Of a DNA stretch of 64,000 nt, positions 34,627-47,362 are shown in pieces. The translations under genes were made by a program, and so were the position numbers. This DNA is from Gloeophyllum trabeum ATCC 11539 (Eukaryota; Basidiomycota; Agaricomycetes; Gloeophyllales; Gloeophyllaceae). The stretch spans positions 657,906 to 721,905 of the forward strand of contig NW_006920415.1 in assembly GCF_000344685.1 (NCBI RefSeq), in the 5' to 3' direction. Each line of letters begins with the position of its first letter. The stretch's first letter is position 1. The notes below the pieces were generated by a model. That model was not told where the DNA came from. It made no database searches and saw only the letters and a program-made list of their open reading frames with translations.

Positions 34627-35499
34627 ACTTAGATTATCTTACGCTATTCTTGGACAGGTTTTGCCATCACGATCCGGTTACCCATTGAAAGATCGTGAAT
34701 GGTATGTGGAGTGAATCATCTATAGCGAACGCTCGGGTACGATGGGCATCGCTGCAAGAACCTTGAAGCTTAAGATGGACTGTGATCGTACTTCACTCAA
34801 TGAATGGAAGCGTGGGAATCGTCGGACACGCCGGTCCCCCGACCTTTCCTTTCGTTGAAATTTTAGACTCTTGAGGTGAATTGGAAGCCAAGGGTCGTTA
34901 GCAACAATTGCACCCGGGCACAGAAGAGCCTTCATTAATTTGAATGGCCTACACGACGCTGTACATAGGTCGAAGACAGCCCATTGCGAAAGACTCGTGG
35001 AGCCACGCGGGACCGCGGTCCTGAGAGAGACCTGATTAAGACCAATACAGGGTTTGTGGGTCCCCGGTCGGCTGGGATATGGTTCCCAACTTCCAAATTT
35101 GCCGAATAGCTGTTCCTCCTAATTAATCCTTCGCGTCGTCGCGCCCAGATTCCGATCCTAATTGCCTGCAATGGCTCCTGTAAGCGTTGCTGCCGACGAC
35201 GACCATCGCCTGAGGCTCGCCCACCCCGTTCCCTCGCCGTACTACATGCCCGGGCCAGCGACAGCATCGAGCAGCACGCTCCCCAACCCGCCGTCGCAGC
35301 CAGCCTCGCCGTTCAGGCCACCAGCGCCCCCGCAGACGCTACGGAATGGGAGCACGTCCAGCTCGCGGTCGCTCAGACGAGATAAAGAACGGGACCGCGA
35401 ACGCGAAGCATCGCGGGGGTCGCCCAGCTTGGGCGGCGAGCCCTCGACATCGAAGAAGGCCGCCGCTGCGACCAACGGCCACGCAAGCCCATCGACGCC
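34616..35499. repeat. 884-bp duplication, left copy (ends at gap)
   Basis: Matches 35756-36639 at a constant offset of 1140 bp, apparently identical throughout. It carries the promoter and first 110 codons of the kelch gene. Likely two alleles or two contig ends not merged. Confidence 0.9.
35171..35499 (+). other. Truncated copy of the kelch gene 5' end
   Basis: Same start (MAPVSVAADDDHRLRLAHP) as the full gene at 36311. It is cut off by the run of N. Not evidence for a second gene. Confidence 0.85.
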
Positions 35500-35755
35500 N
35501 NNNNNNNNNNNNNNNNNNNNNNNNNNNNNNNNNNNNNNNNNNNNNNNNNNNNNNNNNNNNNNNNNNNNNNNNNNNNNNNNNNNNNNNNNNNNNNNNNNNN
35601 NNNNNNNNNNNNNNNNNNNNNNNNNNNNNNNNNNNNNNNNNNNNNNNNNNNNNNNNNNNNNNNNNNNNNNNNNNNNNNNNNNNNNNNNNNNNNNNNNNNN
35701 NNNNNNNNNNNNNNNNNNNNNNNNNNNNNNNNNNNNNNNNNNNNNNNNNNNNNNN
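35500..35755. other. Assembly gap, 256 N
   Basis: Run of N. The sequence on its right repeats the sequence on its left, so the gap size and possibly the existence of missing sequence are doubtful. Confidence 0.99.
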
Positions 35756-36639
35756 ATTCCTAGTCTACTTAGATTATCTTACGCTATTCTTGGACAGGTT
35801 TTGCCATCACGATCCGGTTACCCATTGAAAGATCGTGAATGGTATGTGGAGTGAATCATCTATAGCGAACGCTCGGGTACGATGGGCATCGCTGCAAGAA
35901 CCTTGAAGCTTAAGATGGACTGTGATCGTACTTCACTCAATGAATGGAAGCGTGGGAATCGTCGGACACGCCGGTCCCCCGACCTTTCCTTTCGTTGAAA
36001 TTTTAGACTCTTGAGGTGAATTGGAAGCCAAGGGTCGTTAGCAACAATTGCACCCGGGCACAGAAGAGCCTTCATTAATTTGAATGGCCTACACGACGCT
36101 GTACATAGGTCGAAGACAGCCCATTGCGAAAGACTCGTGGAGCCACGCGGGACCGCGGTCCTGAGAGAGACCTGATTAAGACCAATACAGGGTTTGTGGG
36201 TCCCCGGTCGGCTGGGATATGGTTCCCAACTTCCAAATTTGCCGAATAGCTGTTCCTCCTAATTAATCCTTCGCGTCGTCGCGCCCAGATTCCGATCCTA
36301 ATTGCCTGCAATGGCTCCTGTAAGCGTTGCTGCCGACGACGACCATCGCCTGAGGCTCGCCCACCCCGTTCCCTCGCCGTACTACATGCCCGGGCCAGCG
36401 ACAGCATCGAGCAGCACGCTCCCCAACCCGCCGTCGCAGCCAGCCTCGCCGTTCAGGCCACCAGCGCCCCCGCAGACGCTACGGAATGGGAGCACGTCCA
36501 GCTCGCGGTCGCTCAGACGAGATAAAGAACGGGACCGCGAACGCGAAGCATCGCGGGGGTCGCCCAGCTTGGGCGGCGAGCCCTCGACATCGAAGAAGGC
36601 CGCCGCTGCGACCAACGGCCACGCAAGCCCATCGACGCC
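35756..36639. repeat. 884-bp duplication, right copy
   Basis: Starts at the same base as the left copy, exactly at the target-site duplication of the retrocopy, and runs into the intact kelch gene. Confidence 0.9.
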
Positions 36640-37920
36640 GGTGGGCTCGACAAAGGAGCTACCAGGTTCGACAACGAAGAGTGCTTCGAAAAGCAAGAGC
36701 GTCGCCCCTCAGCCGCGCATACGGACGAACCCCCATCTGACGAACGATCCGAATGCGGAGCCCGCGCCCGCGGCGGTCATGTACTGGAGTCGTGCGCCGG
36801 TGTACGGTGCGCTGCCCATGCGCGGGATGCGTGCCCATAGTGTGACGCTGGTTGACAACGTCGCGTGGCTGTTCGGCGGGTGCGACGATAAGGGGTGCTG
36901 GCAGGATGTGTACTGCTTCGACACAGGTGCGTGCGGACCCACCCCTCCTGTTCCATGTACTCACAGAAGCTCCTCTTCCTCATACGCCCATGCAGAAACG
37001 CTACAATGGTCACATCCAGAAATGGTCGGCGACATCCCCCCGCCGTGCCGCGCACATACAGCGACGCTGGTGGACAAACGACTAGTCATCTTCGGTGGTG
37101 GGCAGGGCCCCGTGTACTACAATAACGTCTACATCCTCGACACCGTCACGCGGCGGTGGACACAACCCGTCTTTCCGCAGGATGCGCAGGGACCCGCACC
37201 CCGACGAGCGCACACCGCGGTGTTGTGGAAGGGCAAGCTGTGGGTGTTTGGCGGCGGAAACGGGATGCAGGCCCTAAACGACCTGTGGACGCTGGACGTC
37301 ACGGGGCCTGTGGAGCGGATGCGCTGGGAACCTATCGAGACATATGGCAGGAAACCAAATCCGCGCGGGTATCACACCGCGAATTTAGTAGGCGATGTCA
37401 TGATCATCGTAGGCGGGAGCGATGGCAGGGAGTGTTTCTCGGATATTTGGTGCTTAAATCTGCGTACGTATTCTCTCTATATGGCTAAGCGTTCCTGATT
37501 TACCGCTGTCATGACTTGCAGTAAATCGAACGTGGACTGAGATCAAGGTCGCAACGTCGTATCGCAGACTGTCACATAGCTCTACGCAGATCGGCTCTTT
37601 CCTATTTATCACAGGCGGCCACGACGGCACAAAATACACATCTGATCTCCTCCTTCTTGACCTCGGTCCGTCTTCGCATCTTTCGTTCCATACTCTGCGT
37701 GTACTCACAATTTCCACCAGTATCCATGCAATACGAGCCCCGCAAAACGCTTGGCAAACCCCCTTCCCCGCGGGGCTACCACGTCTCCATCCAGGCCGAC
37801 TGCCGGCTGTTCATCTTCGGCGGGTTCAACGGGCACGACGTCTACGACGACGTGCACATGCTCGACCTCGCGGGCGCGGCGTACCTGCCCCAGGTGGCTG
37901 CGTTCAAGGTCGACATCTAG
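36311..37920 (+). CDS. Kelch-repeat beta-propeller protein
   Basis: Exons 36311-36926, 36996-37463, 37522-37665 and 37721-37920 give 475 aa. The first 150 residues are a disordered Ser/Pro/Arg-rich tail with a basic RRDKERDRERE stretch. Then five to six kelch blades, each with a double Gly and a downstream W/Y: MRAHSVTLVDNVAWLFGG, CRAHTATLVDKRLVIFGGG, RRAHTAVLWKGKLWVFGGG, PRGYHTANLVGDVMIIVGG, SHSSTQIGSFLFITGGHDG and PRGYHVSIQ...LFIFGG. It most resembles fungal Tea1-like or LZTR1-like kelch proteins, which scaffold polarity or ubiquitin ligases; no BTB domain or coiled coil is present. Start is the ATG after the pseudo-start TTGCCTGCA. Confidence 0.9.
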
Positions 37921-38436
37921 TCGGCTCGTTATGGTCATGATCTTACGATACTGGATGACTTGGCACTATCACTATTGTTGGCACTCTCCCCATGACACTA
38001 TCGTCCATCCACAAGTATGGTATTAGTTCGTATAATGTTGAGGATACATTTTTATTTTAGTGAGTGACAAGTATGTGGTGTGTCTTGGCTTGACTCTCGG
38101 GTTTGGAGATCTTGCTCGTTAACGTTTCTCGGTCTTCGGTACCGGATACGGTCCTTATTGCTGGAAGGCATTCTTTTGCTTCTTGTTTTGTTTTCTTTCG
38201 TATTGCTATTGTGCATTCACGTCTCATTCGTTCAGAACTGCATCCATACCCACGTCGCTCCCGCTTCCTCTACAAACAAGGCACTCCGTATTATGTTGTA
38301 CATCCTATCTGCACATTCTAGTCCGAGCCAATACATCACTATCTATCCTTCCCGTATGGGCAATAATTTAAATGATAGCAAGGAATGTGGTGAAGTCTAA
38401 GGATTGTGCCGTGGTCCGAAGTCAGTCGGCCATGCC
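37921..38436. other. Convergent intergenic region
   Basis: 3' flanks of the kelch and FMN dehydrogenase genes, T-rich on the plus strand. No gene seen. Confidence 0.6.
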
Positions 38437-40074
38437 TTACTGGATGTAGTTGTTCTCGACCAGCTTGGTGTTGATCTGTCGTATGTCAGGGGTTATGGCG
38501 GCATATAGTGGTAACTAGCAGCCACTTACGTAGGTATCGTCGATCTTGGAGACGTCGTTCACCCCCATGAGCTGCATACTCGTCTTCAACTCCGTGGAAA
38601 GCAAGTCGATCATCCGGGATACCCCCTCTTCACCCCAGATATTCGCGAACATAGGGCTAGAAAAACAATCTCTCAGCCCGCGTCCGAGTTGGAACACAAA
38701 ACGTCAGCTCACGATCGCCCCAGACCAACTGCCCGCGCACCCAGCGCAAGCAGCTTGATCACGTCCGTCCCCCTGCGCACCCCGCCGTCCGCGTAGACCT
38801 CCATCTTCTCGAACACCTCCGGCGCGTTCTTCCTGATGTCCAGGAGGACCTCCACAGCGGTCGGCGCGCTGTCGAGCACGCGCCCGCCGTGGTTGCTCAC
38901 GTAGATCGCGGGGAAGCCGAGGTCGAGGCATTTCTTGGCGTCTTGCCAGGTCTTGATGCCTTTAGGGACAACTGGGAGGGTAGTGAGGTTGCGGAAATTG
39001 GCTAGGCTGTTGAGCTGCGGAGGGTGAGCATGAAGTTTGGACTGGCGCAGAGGTGATTGGTGAGCTCACGTCGAAATCCGCGTCGTGGCCGGTCCTAGAA
39101 TTCGGTCTGATGAGAATATAGGGGTGCGTACTCGGTTAAGTACTCACTCGTCCTGTGCACCAGTGTATCTCAATGACCGTGTTCGGATACCGTTCACACC
39201 GGTATTATCAACCGTCAAGAATATTGCTTTGAAGCCCGCTTTTTCCATCCGCTGCAGTTCATCTATGACCCTGCTCTGGTTGCTCCAGATATACTCTTGA
39301 TGGAACATGGTCTGGTTGGGAAGACCCGCTGCAGCGATCTCCTCTATAGACTTCGTGGAGGAGATGCTCGGCTTTTGGGCGTATCCCTGGAGGTTGGTCT
39401 CTGCCTTCATCAAGAGAATAGTGATAATTACTCACGACATATAGGATCCCCGCCTTTCCGGCTGCGCTTGCTAGTGAGAGCTCTGCCGATTTGTTCGCGT
39501 GTCCGGCTTGCGCCGCTGGAGCGATGAAAAATGGTTGCGTGAAGTTGTAGCCTAAGATGCTCGTCCTTTGTTATGGTAGCTCATTAGGAGTCTAGTTATT
39601 TGTCCTGAAGGAGTATAAATACGCACTGAGTGGTGATATTGCTGACATCCCGGAAGCTATATCCGTTGAGTCGTATTTGAGACCAAATATTCAGGTTCGC
39701 CTGGTATGCTGTATTATGCCGTTAGAACGAGTTTCTGGCGTGCGAGTCACGAATTCGGATGACCATACTTATTTCATCTAAAGCAGCGGTCCTGTAGGAT
39801 GCTATACAGGGCTGTCAGCTAAAATATTGGCAGACAAACATGTTCAGGGCTCACCGTAGTACCTGGGCTTTAAGACATTCTTGGCCGCGATCTGGATGTC
39901 ATTGAGGTCCCAGATGTCTTCGAGAGGTGGTAGCTCTCCCGTTACCCATGTCGAAGTATTCAGTCCAGTATCTGGTAGTCCTTCCATATTAATCTCAATA
40001 GAGAGACATAGCTTAAGAACCGAGAAGATAAATGAGAGTGAGAGGAACGTGGTACTCAAGCGGGAAGGAGCCAT
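38437..40074 (-). CDS. Secreted FMN-dependent alpha-hydroxy-acid dehydrogenase (cytochrome-b2 FMN-domain family)
   Basis: Nine exons: 39855-40074, 39769-39801, 39627-39708, 39436-39565, 39148-39371, 39070-39094, 38713-39014, 38530-38656 and 38437-38475; 393 aa. A signal peptide (STTFLSLSFIFSVLKLCLS) replaces the heme domain of yeast cytochrome b2, so the enzyme should be exported or vacuolar. The TIM-barrel FMN domain shows YRTAALDE, GYNFTQPFFIAPAA, GILYVPSISSTKSIEE, AIFLTVDNTGVN, LPVVPKGIKTWQDA, YVSNHGGRVLDSAPTA (SNHGGR motif with catalytic His), VYADGGVRRGTDVIK and LGARAVGLGRS. It oxidises a 2-hydroxy acid such as lactate or glycolate; substrate not determinable. The acceptor of intron 1 was placed at 39802 because it alone keeps frame. 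Confidence 0.92.
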
Positions 40075-40847
40075 AGCAGTATTGTTGTACTACCTTCTGA
40101 TGCATGCTCGCTTTATAATGCAGACCGTGCAGTATAGTTAGCTCGGTGTCAGGATATAATCGCGTCCGGTCGAGTGGGTCCGCTCTGTTTTGCTATACGT
40201 CCTGATGAATGGTGTCCGCTTATTTCTGACATCCCTACGCGGAGACATCATCTCACTCAGGAATCATGCATGTGCCCGGGCTATCTCTCGACGAGATATA
40301 CGTCGGGCATATCCATGGCAATGACTCTCGGATCGCACAAGATAGCTTGGCGGATCAGAGTAAGGAGACGGCGTCGAGGTGGCAGTGTAGCAACCATACG
40401 AGACATCCGCGGATGTGTTTCTGCATCAATCGGCGGGAGAATTTGGGAAGCTGTAGATCCATGTGTCTGCGCTCCTGGAGGAGTGCTCGAGCAGCAATTA
40501 ATATGCAGCATGCACATCCTCTCGATAGAGGAAGTGTGGTCAGAAAAGACGTCATGACAGGTGGAATCTCTTGCAGTCGGCGGCGGCCATTCCGATTTTC
40601 AAGCGAGCCGACGCACTCGGATACATACAGGATTGAAAGGCCAAGTTCCAGCTGTGACTTACGCTGATACGGGAGCTACTTCAATACGGACTACGTCACC
40701 GTGCCAGTCCAAGCGGCAAGTTAGGTGGTCACAATAGTCTCAAATGGTCGATGTATACAATGATAGGCGAGTCCATTGACGTGACACTCAGAATCGCTTC
40801 AAGCTATATTACACATATTCTTACATTACTTCGCTTCCGTTTCATTC
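40075..40847. other. Intergenic region
   Basis: Between the FMN dehydrogenase promoter and the 3' end of the SDR gene. Only short ORFs without motifs. Confidence 0.5.
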
Positions 40848-41675
40848 TCATGCACGATCTTGGGCGGAGAAATCGACGTAGCCCTTGCCCTTTACGAACG
40901 TTGCCAGCCAAGGTTGCTGCTTCGGACTCTGCGACAGCTCATAGTAGAAATCTGCATGGGCATCCCCATCAATCGCTGACGCAACCGGCGCGCCATCTGC
41001 AGTACGCTCGTCAGCGTAATAGAACCTACGAAAGTCAGGGTCAGCGAAGGATTCACGACAACATAGATCGGCACAGCGTACTTGAAGCCCTTGTTCCCGT
41101 ACGTCAAAGTCGCGGCCTCAACGATATGCGCCGTCGCTGATTTGCCAGCACCCAGGCTCGCGAATATGGGCAGCTGCTTCACGTTCAGGATGTTTCCCGT
41201 GTATATGAACGTCTTGGACGCGTCCGCGGGGAGCTGAGCGAAGCCCTTGACGGCTTCGTGCGCCGCTGCGTATGCGCTGGCGGCGTTGACCACCAGGTCC
41301 TTGCTGAAATCTGCAATGGGGACGGCGAGCGGCAGGCCTCCCGGAGATGCATGTGCCGAGTAAGCTGTTGTGCGCCGAAGTTCGCTTTAGCTTCCTTGTA
41401 ACATCCACGCTCGACAGGAAGCTGAAACATGACGTACCGTTGTAAACGACGACGCTGGGAATGCCAAGTGTGGCTTTGACTTTCTCGAAGACGGATGATA
41501 CAGCGGAAGGATCTGCAAAGTCGGCCTTTACGACTAGATCACCCGCTTTCGAGACTTCGTCGCTGGGGTTGCGAGCGGCCACCGCAACTTTGAATCCATG
41601 CGACGCGAACTTTCTGGCTACCTTGAGCCCGACATTGGATCCTGCACCAAGAACGAGGAGGACTGGGGGCGCCAT
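40848..41675 (-). CDS. Short-chain dehydrogenase/reductase-like NAD(P)-binding protein
   Basis: Exons 41438-41675, 41082-41364 and 40848-41025 give 232 aa. It begins MAPPVLLVLGAGSNVGLKVA, a Rossmann GxGxxxG-type motif, followed by KVAVAARNPSD (cofactor specificity loop with Arg) and VVKADFADPSAV. PSVVVYNAYSAHASP corresponds to the NAG strand of SDRs. There is no clear YxxxK catalytic pair: the region after FIYTGNILN holds no Tyr-X3-Lys, so catalysis is uncertain. The C-terminus reads FYYADERTADGAPVASAIDG and DFYYELSQSPKQQPW, seen in small fungal SDRs. Substrate unknown. Confidence 0.8.
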
Positions 41676-43174
41676 GGCTATATACGTTGAATGCTGGCTT
41701 GTGCGCACCGTCCGAGGAATGCTTTATACGCAACCATCCTCTCTTCATAGAATCTTCGAGTTGATCTTAGTAAGTCTCTTGCATTGGTAGTGAATTGCGG
41801 GCTTCAAACTGACAAAGCGAGATGGTCGCCATAAATGCCTAATCGGGAAATTCGGATGACTGATTCAGCTCTCCAGGATCACTCGGAACCCAGTATATAT
41901 GGCGAATACAAACGGGGTCTCGAGTGACTGCAGGTCAAGACGTACAAGATGCTGATTCTAAATCCTGCGCCAGGCTTGGGCCTTCAGGCTAGCACGCAAT
42001 GCCTCTGAGACAGCGCGAGAGAAGTCGCAACAAACATCACTGGCTTCGAAGGTCGATCAACAACGTCACTCACGGTGATGGTTAAATGCTGCGGATGATG
42101 GACCTTCAGACGGTACTGACATCACTCTCGTATGAGCAAAATGGTCGGACGAATAATGGATGTGAACTGCATTTGTGCGAACGAAATCATCCAAACTCCC
42201 GCCGCGAGGATTTTAGCAAGTTGCCAATCAATCCGTATGTCGTACTGCACGGCTGTCGCAGGGGAGACGACGGTAGCCGTGCAGTGCGACCTGAGTGTAA
42301 ACAGTAAGATCAGGGGGAGACCACTTTACTGACGTTCCTCCTGTCGTGTTCAAAAGCACCGCGACCAACCTGGGGTATTTGGGAGGGTAGTCTTTGAATG
42401 ATACGTCCTATGGCGAGGCAATTAGACAGCCAAAACAGGTCATGAACATGGACGTGCCAACAACTGTCTCGATTCGAATGAATCCAATGTTCGAGTTGCG
42501 TACGTCATGCCAGGCTGCAAGCTACGAAAGGCATCTTCAACTTGACGTACCATGCTATGTACCCTCATGACGGCCAGCCCAGTAAGCTCAGGGAATCCTC
42601 CCATCTCCCTGGTAATAGTATATTGCAGCCAGGATCTTGTTGTGATTCACGAAGTCCCCCCCCTCCCCTGAACCTCTGGATTACGATGGAATACACATCG
42701 TCAGGGAAACGAGTGGTCAACCAGAGAGTGCGGAATGGTACGCAAACAGTCAAGGCAGTCGATCCTTGACGTCTTCCCCGTCAATGGTGTCGTGCACGGT
42801 TTGTAACGTGGTCCACCAGTTCCCTTTTCCCTAGTCGATCGACGGAAACTATCTCAGAGCACGGTAAACTGGGCAAGACGCCCACTAAGTATATTCAGTA
42901 CGTCGAATGAAGCCAGTAGCATGGAATGAATGGTGGTAAGCGCTCAATAACTCCCGTGCGGCATATGCCGCAACACGACTTTTGGAAGCCGTCGTCGACG
43001 TTGGCGTCCTCCAGAGCGAACTTGCTGTAGCCTTGCGTCCTGGCTCCCACAAGGATACCTCTCACTTTCATTAACGCAACGCTCCGAGGTGCGTGAATCA
43101 TATCTGCGATAGCGGAGGATAACCGAGGTTGATGCAACTGGCTTGACAGTCCTGTATTTAGGTCAGGACACGCT
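41676..43174. other. 1.5-kb region, possible decayed gene on the minus strand
   Basis: Minus-strand reading near 42750-42540 gives DFVNHNKILAAIYYYQGDG-like and GGFPELTGLAVMRVHSM stretches next to a GTACGT donor, and near 42330-42150 ILAAGVWMISFAQMQF. They may be exons of an unrecognised or decayed gene; I could not join them. Confidence 0.3.
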
Positions 43175-46100
43175 ATGCCCTCGTTTCTGACCAAAGTCTT
43201 TGGACGTAATAAGGACGACAAGGAGGCGCAGCGACAATCCAAGCGCGCTTCAGTGCAGTCGTCTCTACTTGAAGGCAAGTTCGAAGCGGTCTCTCCGACC
43301 GTTTCGCCTTCAGCTACCGACTTCGCAGAACGCTCCCAAGAGAATGAGAAGCTGAAGCAGAAAGAGAAAGATGGGGGCATCCAGGGCATCTTCAGGGCCA
43401 AGTCTCGTACAACATCTCCTACAACCGAGCCCAAGCCGCTTGAGCCACCTCATTTATCTTTGAATTTGCCCGGTCTCAAGGACGAAAGGAGTTCCCGTCC
43501 CCTTGGTTCTGTATTCGACGCCAGCCCAGATGGCGGCTCCGTCTTGAGCGAGTCTGTAATCGGGGAGAGAAGGTTGACACCCGCCGAGGCTCTTGTTCTA
43601 GTTCGGACTTGCTCGCAAGCGATCGTAGAAAGAGGTGCGCACTACATTCACTGGTACCTGTGCTAATCGAGCTTCTCATGCTTTGTCGCAGGGCTCGAGA
43701 CCCTTGGTATCATGCATCCCCACTGGTACTCTTCATCACCTGACGTCCAACGTCGACTTATCTCTCAGTTCATCCTTTCGTTGAGTTCAGATTCAACTGT
43801 CAACAATTCCGATTTCGCCTCAGAAATCGCCTATGCTCGTTCGCCGCACGATGTCGCAGCCGTTCTTCGATGGGGCTTGAGGCATCTCAAGATAGAGGGC
43901 GATTCCTTTGGCACAGATCGCTCCTGGTACACTAAGTTCTATGGGGCGGAGAAGGCCGAGTCGTATCCCCGGTCCGCGTACTCTGATAAACTCGTCCCTC
44001 TGCTCCCATCTTCCCATGCTGCACTTCTGTCGGTCACGTTGGACATCGTATCATCTCTTGCTGCACATGGCGAAGCAAACGGTATCTCGGGGAGCAAGTT
44101 GACTAAGCTCTTGGGATTGTGGCTGCTGACCGCACGTCGTGCCGAGAACAGCGATGACTGGAAACAGTTCTATGCACGGTGGGAATGGGCGGGCAGAGTG
44201 CTCGAGCATCTGTTCTTGGCTAAAATACGGTCAGTGCTCTCGAGTGTCTTCGTTATCTCTTCTCATACACCGCATTCGCAAGTGACGAGGCAGTGAAGCA
44301 GAGGATGCCTAAGCGTCTCACTGAACTGGTTACTCAATATCCGTACGACAAGACATCTACGGATGGATTGCTGCCCAGACCTAGGTTCTCCACCCGGAGA
44401 TATGATGCTTTGTTTGTTCATATCGATACTGAGGTGCCTCGGGAGACCAAGATCGACGCGAAGCAGCACCCACTACATATCATCGCTGACGCTCTGCGCT
44501 CCGAGTCTGTTAACGGGGGGAACTTGAACACCCTTTGGGGTGCAATCAAGACCAGAGCGTCCAATGGCCAGGAGGCGGGTGAAGGGGAACGGGGGAAGGA
44601 TGGCAATTCTTTGCCCCTCTTGTCGAATATTTTGTCGGATGACAGCATTCGGCTGTTGTCTCTCGTCCGCCCAGAAGGCTCGAGCCCAGATGGATCTACC
44701 TCCTCTTTAGGCCTCCTCACACCCGTGATCCGTGTTAATGAACCCAAGTCCCGTGCCAGGTCCTCCTCTGCAGGCGGCTTCGATCAGTCCGGAGAACCGA
44801 ACGGGAATGGCCACTACAAGACTATATCCGCCTCGACGGGCAAAGCCCACGAGGTGTACGGCAGTACTACGGATTGGACACAGTTCTCGACCAGCGGGTT
44901 CGCAGAGCCCAGTACCGCCCCTAGCCTGGCTTTGACTCTAATGGACAAGGACGTCGAAGTGACCAATCCTGACACACGCAATGTTTCCAGGCGTAAGTCG
45001 AATAGGAGGAAGTCCTCCCCTCCGGAGCGGAAAGATGCCGCTGCTACCAACGGGAAGACCCCTTCACCATCTACTCCATCCAGCCCCGCCAAGCCTCCGA
45101 AGGCTTCTATGGTCAGCTTGGTTCAGCTTGATGAAGCGTTCATCGATTTCTGGAGCGATGCGCTCACCGATCCCATTTCTTCCGATTGGCCTAATTTCGT
45201 AGTATGTCAGCTGAAGAGTACGCCGGAGTTCACTGTAGAAGGTGGCAAACCCGTCAATTGGCTGGTTATTGAAGAGGCTCTGGTTCATCCTCCCCCGCCT
45301 TCTCCGACGGAGGCCACGCCGCGGGCCTCGTCCCCAAGGCCGTCATACCAGTCGTCTGGCGGCGGCAGGAAGAGTTCGACCTTCTCCATTGGCAAGAAGA
45401 AGTTCAGTTTGTTTGGTACAAAGGACGTCGAGACCAGTATTTCCGCTGGTAAGAAGAAGGAGAAGGTGGGCAAACGTGCCAAGGTGGGCGAGATGGGTGA
45501 GGTGTTGCAGGAGGAGGATGAGAAGGACAGGGAGAAGCACGAAACAGCTGAGCACGGCGCGAAAGTCACGAATGAAGTATCTAGCCGTGCTGCCGAAGCC
45601 CCTGTTGCTGCCTCTACTAGCTCACATGGCGTCGATCTCGCTGCACTCCATTGGGCAGAAGGAAAGGAGCCAGAAGTTCCGTCCCAGAAGGTATACGTCC
45701 CTGCGGAACAGCTCAACGAAGCTGCGATTGTGCCAGCCCCTGACGCCGCGTTGGCGACCCCACTCTCGAATGACGCGAAAGAACTCATCATTGAGGAAGA
45801 AAGTGCTGAGGGACCAATGAAAGTTGCCACCGCTCCGGCCGCCATCGTTCCCGTTGACGCTTCAGGAGACGCATTGCCGCCTGCACCCGAAAATGTGGTG
45901 ACCTCTGGCGCTACGCCTGGTCCTCAACTAGCTCTAGATACTAGTGAACCAGTTGCCGCTGCCAGCGCGGGAGGTGAAGAAGTTGATGTTCAGCCGGCCT
46001 ACGTGGAGATATCCCCGGCCAGTGAGGACGTCGCTAGTTCCAAGGTGCACGCGGTGGAGGAGAAGGTATGTCGTTTTGCCTCGAGAATGTTTAGCAGACT

Positions 46101-47009
46101 GTCTAACTGCGCGGTATCGTCAGGACGAGCCAGTAGCAGAAGATGCTGGAAAGCAAGAGGCCGCTATTCCGACTGATGATATCGGATTTGAGCAACATGT
46201 GGTTGCAGACGAAGGGGTTTCCCAGCCTAGCGAAGCTGTTGAGAAGCCTGAAGAGCCTGCGGTGCCGGAAGAGGTCGCAGCTGAGGAGCACGCGGTAGCG
46301 TCTGCGGCGGTCCACGTTCCGGCTGAACCCGAGGTCGCTCAAGCTGACCATGAAGGAACGAAAGACGAAGAACCTGCAGCGCCGGTTGAAACTCAGGATG
46401 AAGAGCTCGAAAAGCAAGCTGAACCCGAAGTGCACCAGCAGTCCGCAGAGGAGCTTCCCACCGGCTCCTCGGAGCCCTCTGGCATAGATGCTACTGATAA
46501 AGAGCATACGGACGATGTTCCAGTGGAATTCGACCAGCCGTCGTCTACTGCCTTCCCCTCGGAGCCAGTTCCTGCTGTTGACGAAACCTCAGAACTGGAG
46601 GTACCCGCAGACATTGCAGACGATGCACATTCTCCCGAGGCTAACAACGAGGTGGAGTCCGAGTCCCTCGAAAGAGCTCCCACCTCTGAGGATCTCCTCG
46701 GAAAACAACCCCGACCTGAAGGTATGTTCTTCGGATGATGATGTCGTTCTTGCACTCATCCACCGGTAGATTCACATGATATTCCCGCAGTGGCTGCACA
46801 TATGCCCCCGGAGGGGAGTGAGACCGTCGTGGTCCCCGCGACTTTCGAGAAGGACATCCTAGAACAGGGCAGTGACTCTTCTTCTATCGCATACGAATCA
46901 AGGGGTACGTCTTCCTGATGCTGGATCTGTGAACTGTACTCACGACCTGGGAGTAGCGCCTACATCCACTCACAATGTACCGACGCACCCCGCCGAAAGA
47001 TCGGCCTGA
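43175..47009 (+). CDS. Msb1/Mug8-like morphogenesis protein
   Basis: Exons 43175-43634, 43692 to about 44233, about 44290-46065, 46124-46721, 46770-46904 and 46957-47009 give about 1187 aa. After a basic start (MPSFLTKVFGRNKDDKEAQR) the conserved part runs from LTPAEALVLVRTCSQAIVERG through TLGIMHPHWYSSSPDVQRRL, ISQFILSL, SPHDVAAVLRWGLRHLKIEG and KLTKLLGLWLLTARRAENSDDWK to RPRFSTRRYDALFVHID. This matches the Msb1/Mug8 domain as I recall it; these fungal proteins act with Rho GTPases in polarity and cell-wall integrity. The last 500 residues are acidic, Ala/Pro/Glu-rich and probably disordered. The intron 2 donor is ambiguous (GTGCTC at 44234 or GTGTCT at 44243), changing a few residues. Confidence 0.85.
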
Positions 47010-47362
47010 ATGTCGCCAGATACCCTTTCATGACACTAACTCTTAACTTTCTCTATACCCTCATCTATTAGGTTCCGATCGATTTAGTATGTATATGAGT
47101 GGTTTCTCATGCTATGGCTCCTGCACTTGTCTTGGCTGTCTTGCCCACCCACGTTCCTTCTTCCAGTCGTACTGTGCTCCATCTATCCGCTCTTTCCATT
47201 AGTATATCAGCTACGGACTTCTCTTAATGATGCTGTTCTTATGTCGGTCGCACCATCGTGTTCTGCTCTATCTTGGAATGCTATTGCCTAGTTCTATGGC
47301 ATACACTTTGAATTGATACAGGCTTTTATGATTGAAAGATGACGATCCCGATTATGCTACAA
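47010..47362. other. Convergent intergenic region
   Basis: 3' flanks of the Msb1-like gene and GPH1. T-rich; nothing else seen. Confidence 0.6.

Noticed and set aside
35171..35828. A second kelch gene
   Set aside because: Identical to the first 110 codons of the downstream gene and cut by the N gap; explained by the assembly duplication.
39769..39801. Apparent frameshift between exon 1 and 2 of the FMN dehydrogenase
   Set aside because: It vanished when the acceptor was moved from 39792 to 39802, giving YYASYRTAALDE in frame.
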